Positions 48,679 through 57,789 of a stretch of DNA of 64,000 bases are shown here, piece by piece; within the stretch, counting starts at the first letter, position 1; each line of letters begins with the position of its first letter. The notes beneath the pieces were generated by a model. That model ran no database searches and was not told where the DNA came from. It saw nothing but the letters and a program-made list of their open reading frames with translations. Origin of the DNA: RGDT01 sp964630925 (lineage in GTDB: Bacteria > Planctomycetota > Planctomycetia > Gemmatales > Gemmataceae); the NCBI GenBank assembly GCA_964630925.1, contig CAZVZK010000005.1:77071-141070 (forward strand), read 5' to 3'. The position numbers were made by a program, and so were the translations under genes.

Positions 48679-51417
48679 ATGCCTCGAATGATGCTCTTCT
48701 GCCTCTCGGCCCTCTTCGCCGCCGGGCTCGCGCCGGCGCAGGACGGCGGGCGCTTCTCCGCCAAGCCCACCACGCCCGCCGAGATCTGGAAGGAGATCGG
48801 CATCGAGCGCGACCTCGGCAACCCCGAGATCGCCGCCAAGTGGCTCCGCGCCCTCCTCGCCAAGGATCCCACGGACAAGGACCTCCTCGAGATCGCCGAC
48901 AAGGACGGCGTCCTCGCCGTCTCGCGCCTGGTGGCCATCCGGGAATGGTCCGAGAAGGACGCCAAGCTCAATGAGCAGGCCCGAAAAGACTCGGTCGCGC
49001 TGCTACAGAAGGTGCAGGACGCCATCCGCAAGCGCGCCAAGGATGAGGGGTACATCAAGGGCCTGATCGCACAGCTCCGCGCCGAGACCGAGGAGGAACG
49101 CACCTATGCCGTACGCGAGATCGTCCGCGTCGGGGCGACCACGGTGCCCTACCTCCTCGACGAGTACGCCCGCACACGCAACGACGGCGAACGCATCTGG
49201 CTCCGGCGCGTCCTGGACCGCATGGGCCCGACGGCGGCCGGGCCGCTGCTCGCCGGCCTCGACGGGTATTCCGACAAGCCCGTCGTCAAGATGATGATCC
49301 TCGACCTGCTCCGCCGCCGCCACGCCGCGGCCGCCCGCCAGGTGATCCCGTTCCTGTGGTACGTCATGGCCAACCGCGGCGAGGACGGCCTCGTCCGCAA
49401 GCACGCCGCCGAGCTGCTCGCCGACCTGCAGGAGGTGCCTGTCTCGAAGCTGACGCCCGCGAAGGTCGCCCTGACACGCGAGGCCGAACGCTACCTCAAC
49501 CACGACGTGCGCTTCGTCGAGCCGATCCTCGTCTGGCGCTGGGACGGCAAGGCCGTCGTCGAGGGCCTGCCCGGCGGGGCGGCGGCCACGCCCACGAACG
49601 CCGAGGCCTACTACGGCACCAAATTCGCCAAGCAGGCCCTCGACCTCGACCCGGATTACCGGCCGGCGCAAGCGGCCCTTCTCACGCTGTCCATCGAGAA
49701 GGCGGCGGAGGGCGGCGGCACGCTGCCCGACGCCCTGGCGTCCATCGTCAACAAGGCCGACCTGTCGTTCCTCCTCGACCTCCTCGATCGGTCGCTGCGC
49801 GAGGAGCGCACGGCGGTGGTGCTGCCGCTCGTCCAGGCCATCGGGCGGCGGGGCGAGGTGCGGGCGCTGCGGCCCCTGACGAAGGGCGACCCGCCGCTGG
49901 TGCGGGCGCTCGATTACCCCGACCTGCGCGTCCGTCTCGCCGCCGTCGAGGCGTTGATCACCATCCCCGGGCCGCCCCCGCCGCACACGGTCAAGCGCGT
50001 GCTGGAGGTCCTGCGTAACGCCCTCAGCCCTGCCTCCACCTCGGCGACGACGGCCATCGCCCCGAGGGTGCTCGTGGCCATCGGCGACGATAGCTGGCGG
50101 GCGAAGGTGGTGCGCGCGCTCGGCGAAGGCGCGGTTGAAGCGAAGAGCGGCCGGGACGCGATGCGCAAGCTCAAGGACGATGCGTCGATCCAGGCCCTGG
50201 TGACGGAATCCACCCTGCCCTTCCCCGGCATGGCCCACTTCCTCGCCCAGGTGCGGGCCGACGTCGGGCTGAAGAAACTGCCCATCGTGCTGGCCGCCGT
50301 GCCGGAGAGCCGTGCCAGTGTCGAGGCCGCCGGGAAGTACGCCGCCTACGCCCTGCAGCGCGACGGGATCCTCAAGCAGAGCCGCAATTACGTCGAGGAC
50401 CTGTCGTCGGCCCAGCGCGAGCGCGACGACGAGCTGCGGCAGGCGTTCCGCGACAAGGCCCTGTACACCGAGTCATTCCGCGAGTCGGTCGCCCGCCTCG
50501 ACGCCGATTTCGAGGCCAGACGCAAGGAGCTGACCGTCGAGACGCCCGACCTCGTCAAGCAACTGCGGATGCTGGAGGAGAGGCACAAATCCCTGATGGC
50601 TCTGATGGAGTCGCGGGCGTCGAACCTGAGCGAGTCGGCCCGCCGTGACTTCGAGCTCGCGAACGAGCGTTTCGAGGCCAAGCGCGTCGCGCTCGAGAAG
50701 GAGAGCCTCGTGGCGGCCCTGTCGTACCACCGGCTCGACGGGGTCGAGGCGCGGATGAAGCAGGAGGCGGAGAAGTACGACCGCGAGTCGCGCATCCGCG
50801 AGGGGTCGCTCACGCGATTCACGTCGCGCTACCCCGGCGTGACGGTGGTGCAGACGGCGGCGCTCGTCAATCCGGAGGAGCTGCGGACGGCCCTGGCGAC
50901 CCTGCGGCGGGCCGCCCCCCCGCCGCCCAACCCGGCGGCGCTGGGGTCGAACGCCGAGACGGCGCTCCGCATCCTGCACGCGTTGGCGTCCGGCACCCCC
51001 AGGGGGTACGACGTGGCGCCCGTGGGTGAGGCCGTCTTGAATGCCCTGCGCAACGGCAAGTTGTCGGAGCAGGGGCAGTTGTACGCCGTCGGCATCGCCT
51101 CCCGCCTCCCCGGCAACCGCCCGCAGCCGGAGCTGGCCGACGTGCTGACGGACGGCGGGCGCCCGGCCAAGGTGCGCCTGGCGGCGGCGGACGGGCTGGT
51201 GCAGCACGTGCAGAAGTTCGGCAACGTCCTGCCGGCGGCTCAGCGCAAGACACTCGACGCGTTGGCGGGGCAGGCGGGCCTCGACGCGGCACTGAAGGAG
51301 AAGGCGGAAATGCTGGCGGGCATCCTGCGGGGCGGGGCTCGGGGCACGGGCGACGGGCTGCGGGAATACGACCCCAAGCCACCGGGCAAGGTCATCCCGC
51401 CGCCGAAGGAGGATTGA
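48679..51417 (+). CDS. secreted HEAT-repeat protein with receiver-like domain and coiled coil
   Basis: 912 residues with a signal peptide (MLFCLSALFAAGLAPA). Regions: helical HEAT-type repeats (about 130-250 and 370-450, for example RLAAVEALITIPGPPPP), a response-regulator-like fold (about 462-560: APRVLVAIGDDSWRAKVVRA ... KKLPIVLAAVPES) in which the phospho-Asp position reads ALVTEST, so it cannot be phosphorylated normally, then a long charged coiled coil (about 570-720) and a second HEAT-like end (ALRILHALASG...). It is probably a scaffold outside the cytoplasm. The gene follows the Rpn duplicate after 51 bp and is followed by rdgB after 3 bp. Confidence 0.85.
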   Translation: MPRMMLFCLSALFAAGLAPAQDGGRFSAKPTTPAEIWKEIGIERDLGNPEIAAKWLRALLAKDPTDKDLLEIADKDGVLAVSRLVAIREWSEKDAKLNEQARKDSVALLQKVQDAIRKRAKDEGYIKGLIAQLRAETEEERTYAVREIVRVGATTVPYLLDEYARTRNDGERIWLRRVLDRMGPTAAGPLLAGLDGYSDKPVVKMMILDLLRRRHAAAARQVIPFLWYVMANRGEDGLVRKHAAELLADLQEVPVSKLTPAKVALTREAERYLNHDVRFVEPILVWRWDGKAVVEGLPGGAAATPTNAEAYYGTKFAKQALDLDPDYRPAQAALLTLSIEKAAEGGGTLPDALASIVNKADLSFLLDLLDRSLREERTAVVLPLVQAIGRRGEVRALRPLTKGDPPLVRALDYPDLRVRLAAVEALITIPGPPPPHTVKRVLEVLRNALSPASTSATTAIAPRVLVAIGDDSWRAKVVRALGEGAVEAKSGRDAMRKLKDDASIQALVTESTLPFPGMAHFLAQVRADVGLKKLPIVLAAVPESRASVEAAGKYAAYALQRDGILKQSRNYVEDLSSAQRERDDELRQAFRDKALYTESFRESVARLDADFEARRKELTVETPDLVKQLRMLEERHKSLMALMESRASNLSESARRDFELANERFEAKRVALEKESLVAALSYHRLDGVEARMKQEAEKYDRESRIREGSLTRFTSRYPGVTVVQTAALVNPEELRTALATLRRAAPPPPNPAALGSNAETALRILHALASGTPRGYDVAPVGEAVLNALRNGKLSEQGQLYAVGIASRLPGNRPQPELADVLTDGGRPAKVRLAAADGLVQHVQKFGNVLPAAQRKTLDALAGQAGLDAALKEKAEMLAGILRGGARGTGDGLREYDPKPPGKVIPPPKED

Positions 51418-51420
51418 CCG

Positions 51421-52044
51421 ATGCCGGTGCTGATCGTCGGCACGCGCAACCGCAAGAAGCGCGAGGAGCTGGTGGAGATCCTCGGCGGGGGCGGCCAGGG
51501 GGGGGGGGCCGAAGGCCTCCCCCCCGTGATCGAGGTGCGCGACCTGACGGCGTACCCCGACGCCCCCGACGTGGTCGAGGACGGCGAGACGTTCGAGGCC
51601 AACGCGCGCAAGAAGGCCGTCGAGCTGTCCCGTCACCTGAACGCCTGGGTGCTGGGGGAGGATTCGGGCCTGTGTGTGCCGGCGCTAGGCGGGGCGCCGG
51701 GCGTCTACTCCGCCCGCTACTCCGGCACGCACGGCGACGACGAGGCGAACAACGACCGGCTCCTGCGTGAGCTGGCGGGCAGACCGCGCGAGGCGTACTA
51801 CGTCAGCTCGGTGGCAGTGGCCGACCCCACGGGGGAGGTGCGGGCGACGGCGGAGGGCCGGTGCAACGGCGTGATCCTGGAGGAGCGCCGCGGCACCGGC
51901 GGATTCGGCTACGACCCGCTGTTCCAGATCGTCGAGCTGCACCGGACGTTCGGGGAGCTGTCGTCCCGCGTCAAGCACGCCCTGAGCCACCGTGGGCGTG
52001 CCCTCGCCCGCATCGCCCCTGCGCTGCGGCGGCTCCTGTCATGA
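51421..52044 (+). CDS. rdgB: XTP/dITP pyrophosphatase (non-canonical NTP hydrolase)
   Basis: 207 residues. Ham1/RdgB family: N-terminal VLIVGTRNRKKREEL (usual T-x-N-x-x-K), GEDSGLCVPAL(G)GAPGVYSARY with the catalytic acidic residues, and GGFGYDPLF near the end. It hydrolyses dITP, ITP and XTP to monophosphates, keeping deaminated bases out of DNA. A Gly-rich insertion (GGGGQGGGAEG, about residues 23-33) is not usual; part of it is encoded by a run of 11 G at 51498-51508, a slippage-prone site. The stop overlaps the start of the next gene by ATGA. Confidence 0.95.
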   Translation: MPVLIVGTRNRKKREELVEILGGGGQGGGAEGLPPVIEVRDLTAYPDAPDVVEDGETFEANARKKAVELSRHLNAWVLGEDSGLCVPALGGAPGVYSARYSGTHGDDEANNDRLLRELAGRPREAYYVSSVAVADPTGEVRATAEGRCNGVILEERRGTGGFGYDPLFQIVELHRTFGELSSRVKHALSHRGRALARIAPALRRLLS

Positions 52045-53015
52045 GCGATCCCGAGCTGTCGCGTCTGCTGGCGGCTCTGGCCGATGACCCGGCCGACGAC
52101 CTGCTGTGGCTGGCCGTCGCCGACCTTTTGGAGGAGGGCGGCGAGCCGGCCCGCGCCGAGCTGATGCGCCTCGGCCGGCGTCTGCGCGGCATGCCTCTGG
52201 GCAAGGAGCGCCGTGCCGCGGAGAAGCGGCTGGGTAAGCTCCTCGTCAGAGGTGTGCGGCCCTGCGTGCCGGAGATGGTGAATGGCGTGGGGATGCGTCT
52301 CGCGTTGATCCCGGCGGGGTCATTCTGGATGGGGGCGGCGCCGCGTGAGAAGGGCGCCTCCGGCGACGAGAGGCCGCGCCGCGAGGTGACGCTGACGCGG
52401 GCCTACTGGCTGGGCGTCTTCCCCGTGACGCAGCGCGAGTACGCGGCGGTCATGGGGCGTAGGCCGAGTTACTTCAGCGCCGACGGCGGGGGCGAGGTGC
52501 CTGGCGACACCGGCGCCTTCCCCGTCGAACAGGTGTCGTGGGACGACGCCGTCGCGTTCTGCGCCAAGCTGTCGAAGCGGCCGGCGGAGCGGAAGGCCGG
52601 GCGGGTGTATCGGCTACCGACCGAGGCGGAATGGGAGCACGCGTGCCGGGCGGGGATGGTAATGCACTTGTTCGCGTTCGGCGCTGCACTCACGCCGGCG
52701 CTGGCCAACTTCAATGAGAACGGCCGCGGATCGCCGTGCCCGGTGGGGGCGTACCCGCCGAACGGCTTCGGCCTCCATGACATGCACGGCAACGTCTGGG
52801 AGTGGTGCAGCGACCACTACGAATACGACTCCTACCGCAGGGCTCGGGCGGTGGACCCGCTCGGCACCGACGGCTCGGGCCACGCGGCACGCGGCGGGGG
52901 GTGGGACAGCTCGGCGACGCAGTGCCGCTCGGCGTTCCGCTACAACGGCGTGCCCCCGGCGGACCTCGACCACGAGCTGGGCTTCCGCCTCGCGATGACC
53001 GCCAAAGGCGGGTGA
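52041..53015 (+). CDS. TIGR02996-FGE-sulfatase (formylglycine-generating-like) protein
   Basis: 324 residues, ATG 52041 overlapping the rdgB stop. The N-terminus (about residues 1-50) is a TIGR02996 domain: LSRLLAALADDPADDLLWLA, VADLLEEGGEPARAEL. The rest is a FGE/SUMF1-type domain: LIPAGSFWMG, PVTQREYAAVM, PVEQVSWDDAVAFCAKLS, YRLPTEAEWEHACRAG, NVWEWCSDHY and GFRLAM. True FGEs need paired Cys in the active site; here the Cys content (FCAKL, HACRAG, EWCSDHY, TQCRSAF) resembles the EgtB/FGE superfamily, so a role as a lectin-like or non-catalytic member is equally possible. It has no signal peptide. Confidence 0.9.
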   Translation: MSDPELSRLLAALADDPADDLLWLAVADLLEEGGEPARAELMRLGRRLRGMPLGKERRAAEKRLGKLLVRGVRPCVPEMVNGVGMRLALIPAGSFWMGAAPREKGASGDERPRREVTLTRAYWLGVFPVTQREYAAVMGRRPSYFSADGGGEVPGDTGAFPVEQVSWDDAVAFCAKLSKRPAERKAGRVYRLPTEAEWEHACRAGMVMHLFAFGAALTPALANFNENGRGSPCPVGAYPPNGFGLHDMHGNVWEWCSDHYEYDSYRRARAVDPLGTDGSGHAARGGGWDSSATQCRSAFRYNGVPPADLDHELGFRLAMTAKGG

Positions 53016-53019
53016 CGGC

Positions 53020-56000
53020 CTACTTCTTGATCCGCTTCTCGATCTCAGCGATGGCCCGGTCCACGGAGTCCCTGCCTCGGCCGGAGCCGTACCCCGGGGC
53101 CTTCTTCAGATCCTTGAGCGCCTCGACGCTCTTCCGGGTGCCGATCTTCTCCAGAACCAGGATGGCGTTGTGGCGCGGGTCGGACTCGGGGAAGCGCCCC
53201 TTCCTCGTCCCCTCCTTCCAGCCGAGGAGCGGGATGACCGCGTCCTCGGCCGGCCGGCCGAAGGACACGAGGATATCGACGATGCCGTGTGCGCTGTCCC
53301 AGGGGTCGGTCAGGCGGCCGGCGACGGCCGGCACACCCGCGGGGTCGCCGATGGCGGCGAGCGTCTTCGCGGTGTTGATGCGCAGGTCGAAGACGCCGTT
53401 CTCCTCGCCGTCGTCCAGCATGGCGGCCAACTTCGGGACGTTGACCGGCGTGCCCCACGTCCGCAGGGCTAGGACGGCCTGCTCGCGGGCGCGGTAGTTG
53501 GCATCGGCCAGCACGGGGTCGAGCCCCTTCGAGACCGCGATGATGGGGTCGGTGCTCTCGGCCTCCTCCAGTTTGCCCTTCCCGGCGGCGCCTTTGAGCG
53601 CCGCGAGCGCCTTGGTGGCGTCGTGTTGCTTCTTCATCACCGCCGTCGGCTCCGTGGCCGCGAGGTCGGCCGCCAGCTCGGCGAGACGGGTGGCCGACGG
53701 CGCCGGCTTGCCCCGAAGCTCGGCCACGGCCTTCTGAAGCTCTTGCGGGGTCAGTGTCCTCCCCGCCCGGATGGGGGTGGGGAAGCCCGGCGGGCTCGGG
53801 CGGCCGACGAAGGGGAAGCCCGTCCGCATGCCCATCAACGACGAGGCGATCCAGTAGAAGCCGCCCGCGCAGATCCCCACGAAGCCCACCACGAAGAGCA
53901 GCGTGAGGAGCACCACGCCGCCGCCCTTCCGCCGCGGGGCCTCCTCCACCGGCTCCGGCCCCCGCTCGCGTTCTCGGCGTGTCTCGCGGCGTGCCTCCTG
54001 CCTGGGCTTCGGCTCCTGGCGAGGCCGCGGGACCTCGATCACCTCCTCGACCACCTCCGCCACGTACGCCGGCACCGCCGGCGCGACGACGGGGGCAGGC
54101 GCGTTGATGCGGTCCAGCTCGCGCAGCACGTCGGTGAACGTCTGCGGGCGGGCGCTGGGCTTGTCGGTGAGGCAGCGGCCGAGGAGGTCGGCGAGCTTGC
54201 GGGGGATCTTCTCCCAGTGCTGGAACGTCGGCAGCGGCGTGCCGAAGAGCGCGAAGCACACCGTCTTGCCCCACCCGTACACGTCCGACCAAGTCCCGAC
54301 GCTGGCCCCCTTCAGCTTGCCGAGCTGCTCCGGGGCGGCGTAGTCGAGCGTACCGGCGATGCTCGACGTGATGAGGGTCTTGTCCATCGCCGAGCGGGCC
54401 GTGCTGCCCGCGGGGTCTGCGCGCATGGCCAGGCCGAAGTCGATGACCTTGCACTCCCACGACCCGCCGGTGCCCCGCCGGACGAGGACGTTGCCCGGCT
54501 TCACGTCGCGGTGCAGGATGCCGCCCTGGTGGGCACGCTCCAGGCCGGACGCCATCAGACGGGCGACCGGCAGCGCCTCGCCGGGGGTGAGCGGGCCGCC
54601 CTGCTCGACGAGGTCCTCCAGCGTCTGCCCCGGCGCGAAGTAGTCCATGACGAAGTAGGGCCGCCCGCCGGCCCTGTCGGCGAAGTCGCAGTCGCGGATG
54701 CGGATGATGGCCGGGTGGTCGAGGTGTTCGAGGGTCTGCGCCTCGCGGAACACCTCATCGACGCTCCGGGCCATGCCCTCGCGGCGCAGGGTCTTGATGA
54801 CGACGCGGCCGCCCGTGTGCCGGTTGCGGCACAGGAGCGCCACGCCGAAGCCGCCGGCGCCGAGGATGCGTTCGGGGTCGAACTTCTCGAGCGGGAACGG
54901 CGCGAAGCGGGCCGGGTCGCCCCTGGCGGCCTCGGTGAGCGAGAGCAGGGCGTCATCCCACGCGCGGCGCTCCAGGGCGGCGCGGTAGGCGTTGTAGGCC
55001 ACCTCCGCCTTGGCCGCCGGGTCATCGACCAGGGCGGCGGCCTCGCGGAAGTCGCGCTGCGCCTCCTCGAAGTTGCCCGCCACCACCTCCAACTTGCCCA
55101 CGGCGTTGAGCAGCGCCGGCATCCTCTGGCGCTCCTCCGCCGGCAGGCCGCGGTAGCGGCGGACGATGTCACGGACGAGGCGGCGCTCGTCGTCGTCGCG
55201 GATGGACAGGCTGTCGTTGCCGTTCAGCTCGCGGGCCTGGAGCTGGCGCTGCTCCAGGGCGCGCAGCACCTGGGCGCCCAGCTCCTGCATCTGCCGGCCC
55301 TGCCGCGCCAGCTCCGCCTTCATGTCGAGCACGTCGCCGTGGGTCCGCACGACGACGGCCTGCACGTCGGCGAGCATCCCTTGCAGCTTCTCGGCGTGGT
55401 GCGTGAGGGCGTCGAAGCCCCGGCGCTGCCCGGACTCCAGGGCGTCGAACTTGGCGTAGGCGAGGCCCTGGAAGAGCTGGGCGTCCTGCTCCACCTCGCG
55501 CTGGAAGTGGTAGCGCATCGCCGACACGAGGACCGGCGGCCCGCCGGCGGGGCGCAACTCGAGGAACGTGGCCAGGGCCTCGTAACCGTCGCGGCGGAGG
55601 CGGGCGGACATCTCGGTGAGGACGCGGAACTCGGCCTCGACGGCGCCGGGGGCGTCGCCGAAGCGCGACAGGTCACCGACGCGGGCGGCGAGGTCGCGCG
55701 GGTCGAGGGCCTCCTTGTCGAGCAGGCCGGCCTTGCGGGCGGCGTGGAGCTGGGCGAGGCACTGGCCGCGGAAGTCGGGGCCGTGGCCGTCCATGCCGTC
55801 GAGGGGGTTGGCGTCGAGGAACGCCTGCACCTGATCGCGGAAGGCGCGGTCGGTGCCGGAGTGGAGGAGGCCCTTGGCGGAGTCCCACCACGAGCGGCCC
55901 GCGAGGGAAAGCTCGACGGCGGCCCAGGCGCGGGCGTGGGAGCGGGCGAGGGCCTCGGTGAGTTTCTCACTGTGGTCCGTGAACGACTTGCACAGGAGGT

Positions 56001-56100
56001 CGGCGGCGGCCTGGCCCGCCGAGGCGGCCCCGACGAGCGACGCCGCCTGGGTGGCGGCCCCACGCAGGGCCAGGCCGCACAACTGGCTGAACAGGCTCAT
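53020..56100 (-). CDS. membrane-anchored Ser/Thr kinase with helical N-terminus and C-terminal HEAT repeats
   Basis: 1026 residues; ATG 56100 start with GGGGAGA upstream. The N-terminal 400 residues are helical: an Ala-rich start, a coiled-coil stretch (about 240-290) and a TPR-like part (about 330-395). The kinase domain (about 408-662) is complete: LGAGGFGVALL (413-423), Lys436 in VIK, HRDVKPGNVLV (530-540), DFG at 554-556 and GTLDYAAPEQL. A Pro/Arg/Glu linker and one membrane helix (VVLLTLLFVVGFVGICAGGF, 729-748) follow, then HEAT-type repeats to the C-terminus (NVPKLAAMLDDGEENGVFDL). It lies convergent to the FGE gene (4 bp between stops). The ligand is unknown. Confidence 0.93.
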   Translation of the reverse strand: MSLFSQLCGLALRGAATQAASLVGAASAGQAAADLLCKSFTDHSEKLTEALARSHARAWAAVELSLAGRSWWDSAKGLLHSGTDRAFRDQVQAFLDANPLDGMDGHGPDFRGQCLAQLHAARKAGLLDKEALDPRDLAARVGDLSRFGDAPGAVEAEFRVLTEMSARLRRDGYEALATFLELRPAGGPPVLVSAMRYHFQREVEQDAQLFQGLAYAKFDALESGQRRGFDALTHHAEKLQGMLADVQAVVVRTHGDVLDMKAELARQGRQMQELGAQVLRALEQRQLQARELNGNDSLSIRDDDERRLVRDIVRRYRGLPAEERQRMPALLNAVGKLEVVAGNFEEAQRDFREAAALVDDPAAKAEVAYNAYRAALERRAWDDALLSLTEAARGDPARFAPFPLEKFDPERILGAGGFGVALLCRNRHTGGRVVIKTLRREGMARSVDEVFREAQTLEHLDHPAIIRIRDCDFADRAGGRPYFVMDYFAPGQTLEDLVEQGGPLTPGEALPVARLMASGLERAHQGGILHRDVKPGNVLVRRGTGGSWECKVIDFGLAMRADPAGSTARSAMDKTLITSSIAGTLDYAAPEQLGKLKGASVGTWSDVYGWGKTVCFALFGTPLPTFQHWEKIPRKLADLLGRCLTDKPSARPQTFTDVLRELDRINAPAPVVAPAVPAYVAEVVEEVIEVPRPRQEPKPRQEARRETRRERERGPEPVEEAPRRKGGGVVLLTLLFVVGFVGICAGGFYWIASSLMGMRTGFPFVGRPSPPGFPTPIRAGRTLTPQELQKAVAELRGKPAPSATRLAELAADLAATEPTAVMKKQHDATKALAALKGAAGKGKLEEAESTDPIIAVSKGLDPVLADANYRAREQAVLALRTWGTPVNVPKLAAMLDDGEENGVFDLRINTAKTLAAIGDPAGVPAVAGRLTDPWDSAHGIVDILVSFGRPAEDAVIPLLGWKEGTRKGRFPESDPRHNAILVLEKIGTRKSVEALKDLKKAPGYGSGRGRDSVDRAIAEIEKRIKK

Positions 56101-56250
56101 GGCGCATCTCCCCGGAGGATGGCGGCATTCTGGCACGGCCCCTGGGATGACGCAAGCCCGGCGTCACAGGCGGGGCCGGCAACGGAAACAATGACGTGTC
56201 TTCCGGTGATTCGACTTCCCCGGCCGGATCTTTCGGAGAAGACGCGCCTT

Positions 56251-56832
56251 TCAGGGCTTCGGTTCGGTCTTCATACGCTCCACGAAGGCGGCGATCTTCT
56301 TGCTCGCCTCGGCGTTCTTCTTCGCATCATCGCCCTTGCCGGGGGCGGTCTTGAGCGTCACCCCCTTGGGGAGCTTCAGCTTCGACAGGTCGATGCGGTC
56401 CGTGACGTGGACGGTGAGGATGGGGTCCTTGTGCCAGTCGAGGTCGTCGGGGTTGTCCACGGCCCGGCTGCGTGCGATGCCGCCGATGACGTGCAGCTCC
56501 CAGTCGAAGTCGATGTTCTCCTTGGCGAAGGAGGTGCGTGAGGCCGGGCCTGGCCGCAGCACGACGATGCGGTGTTTGACCTCGACCTTGGCGAAGTGGA
56601 TGAGGGCGGCGTTCAGCTCCTTGACGCCGCCCTTGTAGTACATGTGCTCGTTGCCGTTGACCCAGATGGTGTAGACGCGGGCGGCGTCGTTGATGACGGG
56701 CATGATGCCCTTCCACGTCTCGTAGTTCTTCTCGCTCAGGGGGGCGTTGCCCTTCTGGTCGGTCGCCAGGGCGAGGGCCACCCCTGCGGCCAGGGGCAGG
56801 AGCAGCGCGGCGGTCATGAACGGACGGCTCAT
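56251..56832 (-). CDS. secreted protein of unknown function
   Basis: 193 residues with a signal peptide (MTAALLLPLAAGVALALA). The mature part contains YTIWVNGNEHMYYKGGVKEL, RIVVLRPGPASRTSF and a basic C-terminus (AAFVERMKTEPKP). No family recognised. It is separated from the kinase gene by 150 bp and from the next upstream gene by 169 bp that holds a dispersed repeat. It probably stands alone. Confidence 0.8.
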   Translation of the reverse strand: MSRPFMTAALLLPLAAGVALALATDQKGNAPLSEKNYETWKGIMPVINDAARVYTIWVNGNEHMYYKGGVKELNAALIHFAKVEVKHRIVVLRPGPASRTSFAKENIDFDWELHVIGGIARSRAVDNPDDLDWHKDPILTVHVTDRIDLSKLKLPKGVTLKTAPGKGDDAKKNAEASKKIAAFVERMKTEPKP

Positions 56833-56893
56833 CGGACATCCCTCGGGGTCGTGGGCCTGCCTACTCGACGGGCTGGGAGGGCGGTCGGATTGG

Positions 56894-56975
56894 GGGGGCC
56901 GAGAAGCCCACAGCTCGCGAAGCCTCGGTGTGGGCTAAAGCCAACAGCCGTCGCCGCAGCGGCTCCGACAGCCGT
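56894..56975 (+). repeat. dispersed repeat, copy 1
   Basis: This stretch (GGCCGAGAAGCCCACAGCTC ... CAACAGCCGTCGCCGCAGCG ...) is closely similar and in the same orientation to 63460-63547. It contains two small stems: CCCACA with TGTGGG, and GCCGTCGCCGCAGCGGC. It lies in the 169-bp gap between two minus-strand genes. Non-coding. Confidence 0.65.
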
Positions 56976-57001
56976 GGCGCTCGGCTGACGGGGCCAGCAC
57001 C

Positions 57002-57709
57002 TCAGCACTTCGCGGACTTGCGTTTCTTGCCGATGGACCCGCGGGCGCGGACCTTCTCGATGTACTCGGCGGCGTTGGGCACCTTGCAGTCGGTGTCGCC
57101 CATGTCCACGCTCACCTTGCCGACCTTCGCCGCCGCCGCCAGGGCGGGGGCGGTCAGCGCCGCGGAGTACGAGCCGGCGGCGATGAGGAAGTAGTTCATG
57201 ACGAGGCGGACGCGGTTGGGCTGGGCGTGGATCGTCTTCGCGACGCGATCGAGCAGCCCCTTCAGCTCGGGGATGTCGAGGTCGTCGTCCTCGGTGATGG
57301 AGACGAGGGCGCTGAGCGTGCCCCAGCCCGTGCAGGCGAGGTTCTCCTTCTTCGACTCGATCCATTCGAGCGCCAGCTCGCGGCCGTGCTTGCTGCCGGC
57401 GGCCACCCAGGCGACGGTGAACTGGCAGAGCATGGGGCAGGTGGCGTTGTTCGCCCAGCGCTTGAGGTCCTTCTTGGTCATCCTCTGGTCGTCGGCGAGG
57501 AGGCCGGCGAGGTACATGGCGTCGTAGATGCCGGAGTCGTAGAGGGCGAGGGCCAGCTCGTAATTGGCCTTCTCGCGCTTGACGATCTTCTTCATGTCCT
57601 CGATCTTGACGCCGAAGATCGGCTCGGGGATGCCGTGGTTCAGCAGGACCTTCTTGTAGCTCTCCTTGCCGAGCGGGCGCAGCTCGTCGATGATCTCGTC
57701 GGCGGTCAT
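57002..57709 (-). CDS. DNA alkylation repair-like (AlkD/HEAT-like) protein
   Basis: 235 residues, ATG 57709. An all-helical HEAT-like protein in the style of AlkD glycosylases: MTADEIIDELRPLGKESYKK, HGIPEPIFGVKIEDMKKIVK, then DLALALYDSGIYDAMYLAGL-like repeats and RVRLVMNYFLIAAGSY. AlkD uses a catalytic Asp in a W-D-x-x-D segment; here the corresponding stretch reads RWANNATCPMLCQFTVAW, which lacks it, so glycosylase activity is doubtful. The C-terminus is strongly basic (RGSIGKKRKSAKC). It could still bind DNA. Upstream gene is 80 bp away. Confidence 0.85.
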   Translation of the reverse strand: MTADEIIDELRPLGKESYKKVLLNHGIPEPIFGVKIEDMKKIVKREKANYELALALYDSGIYDAMYLAGLLADDQRMTKKDLKRWANNATCPMLCQFTVAWVAAGSKHGRELALEWIESKKENLACTGWGTLSALVSITEDDDLDIPELKGLLDRVAKTIHAQPNRVRLVMNYFLIAAGSYSAALTAPALAAAAKVGKVSVDMGDTDCKVPNAAEYIEKVRARGSIGKKRKSAKC

Positions 57710-57789
57710 TGCCGGTCCCTCCGGATTGTTGGCTGGGTGGCGGCATTGTGCCGGGGTGGGGGCACGAGTGCAAGGCCGGCCGGGCCCGG

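Noticed and set aside
53623..56541. 972-codon + strand open frame opposite the large kinase
   Set aside because: Mirror of the kinase gene; the minus strand carries all kinase motifs and a membrane helix.
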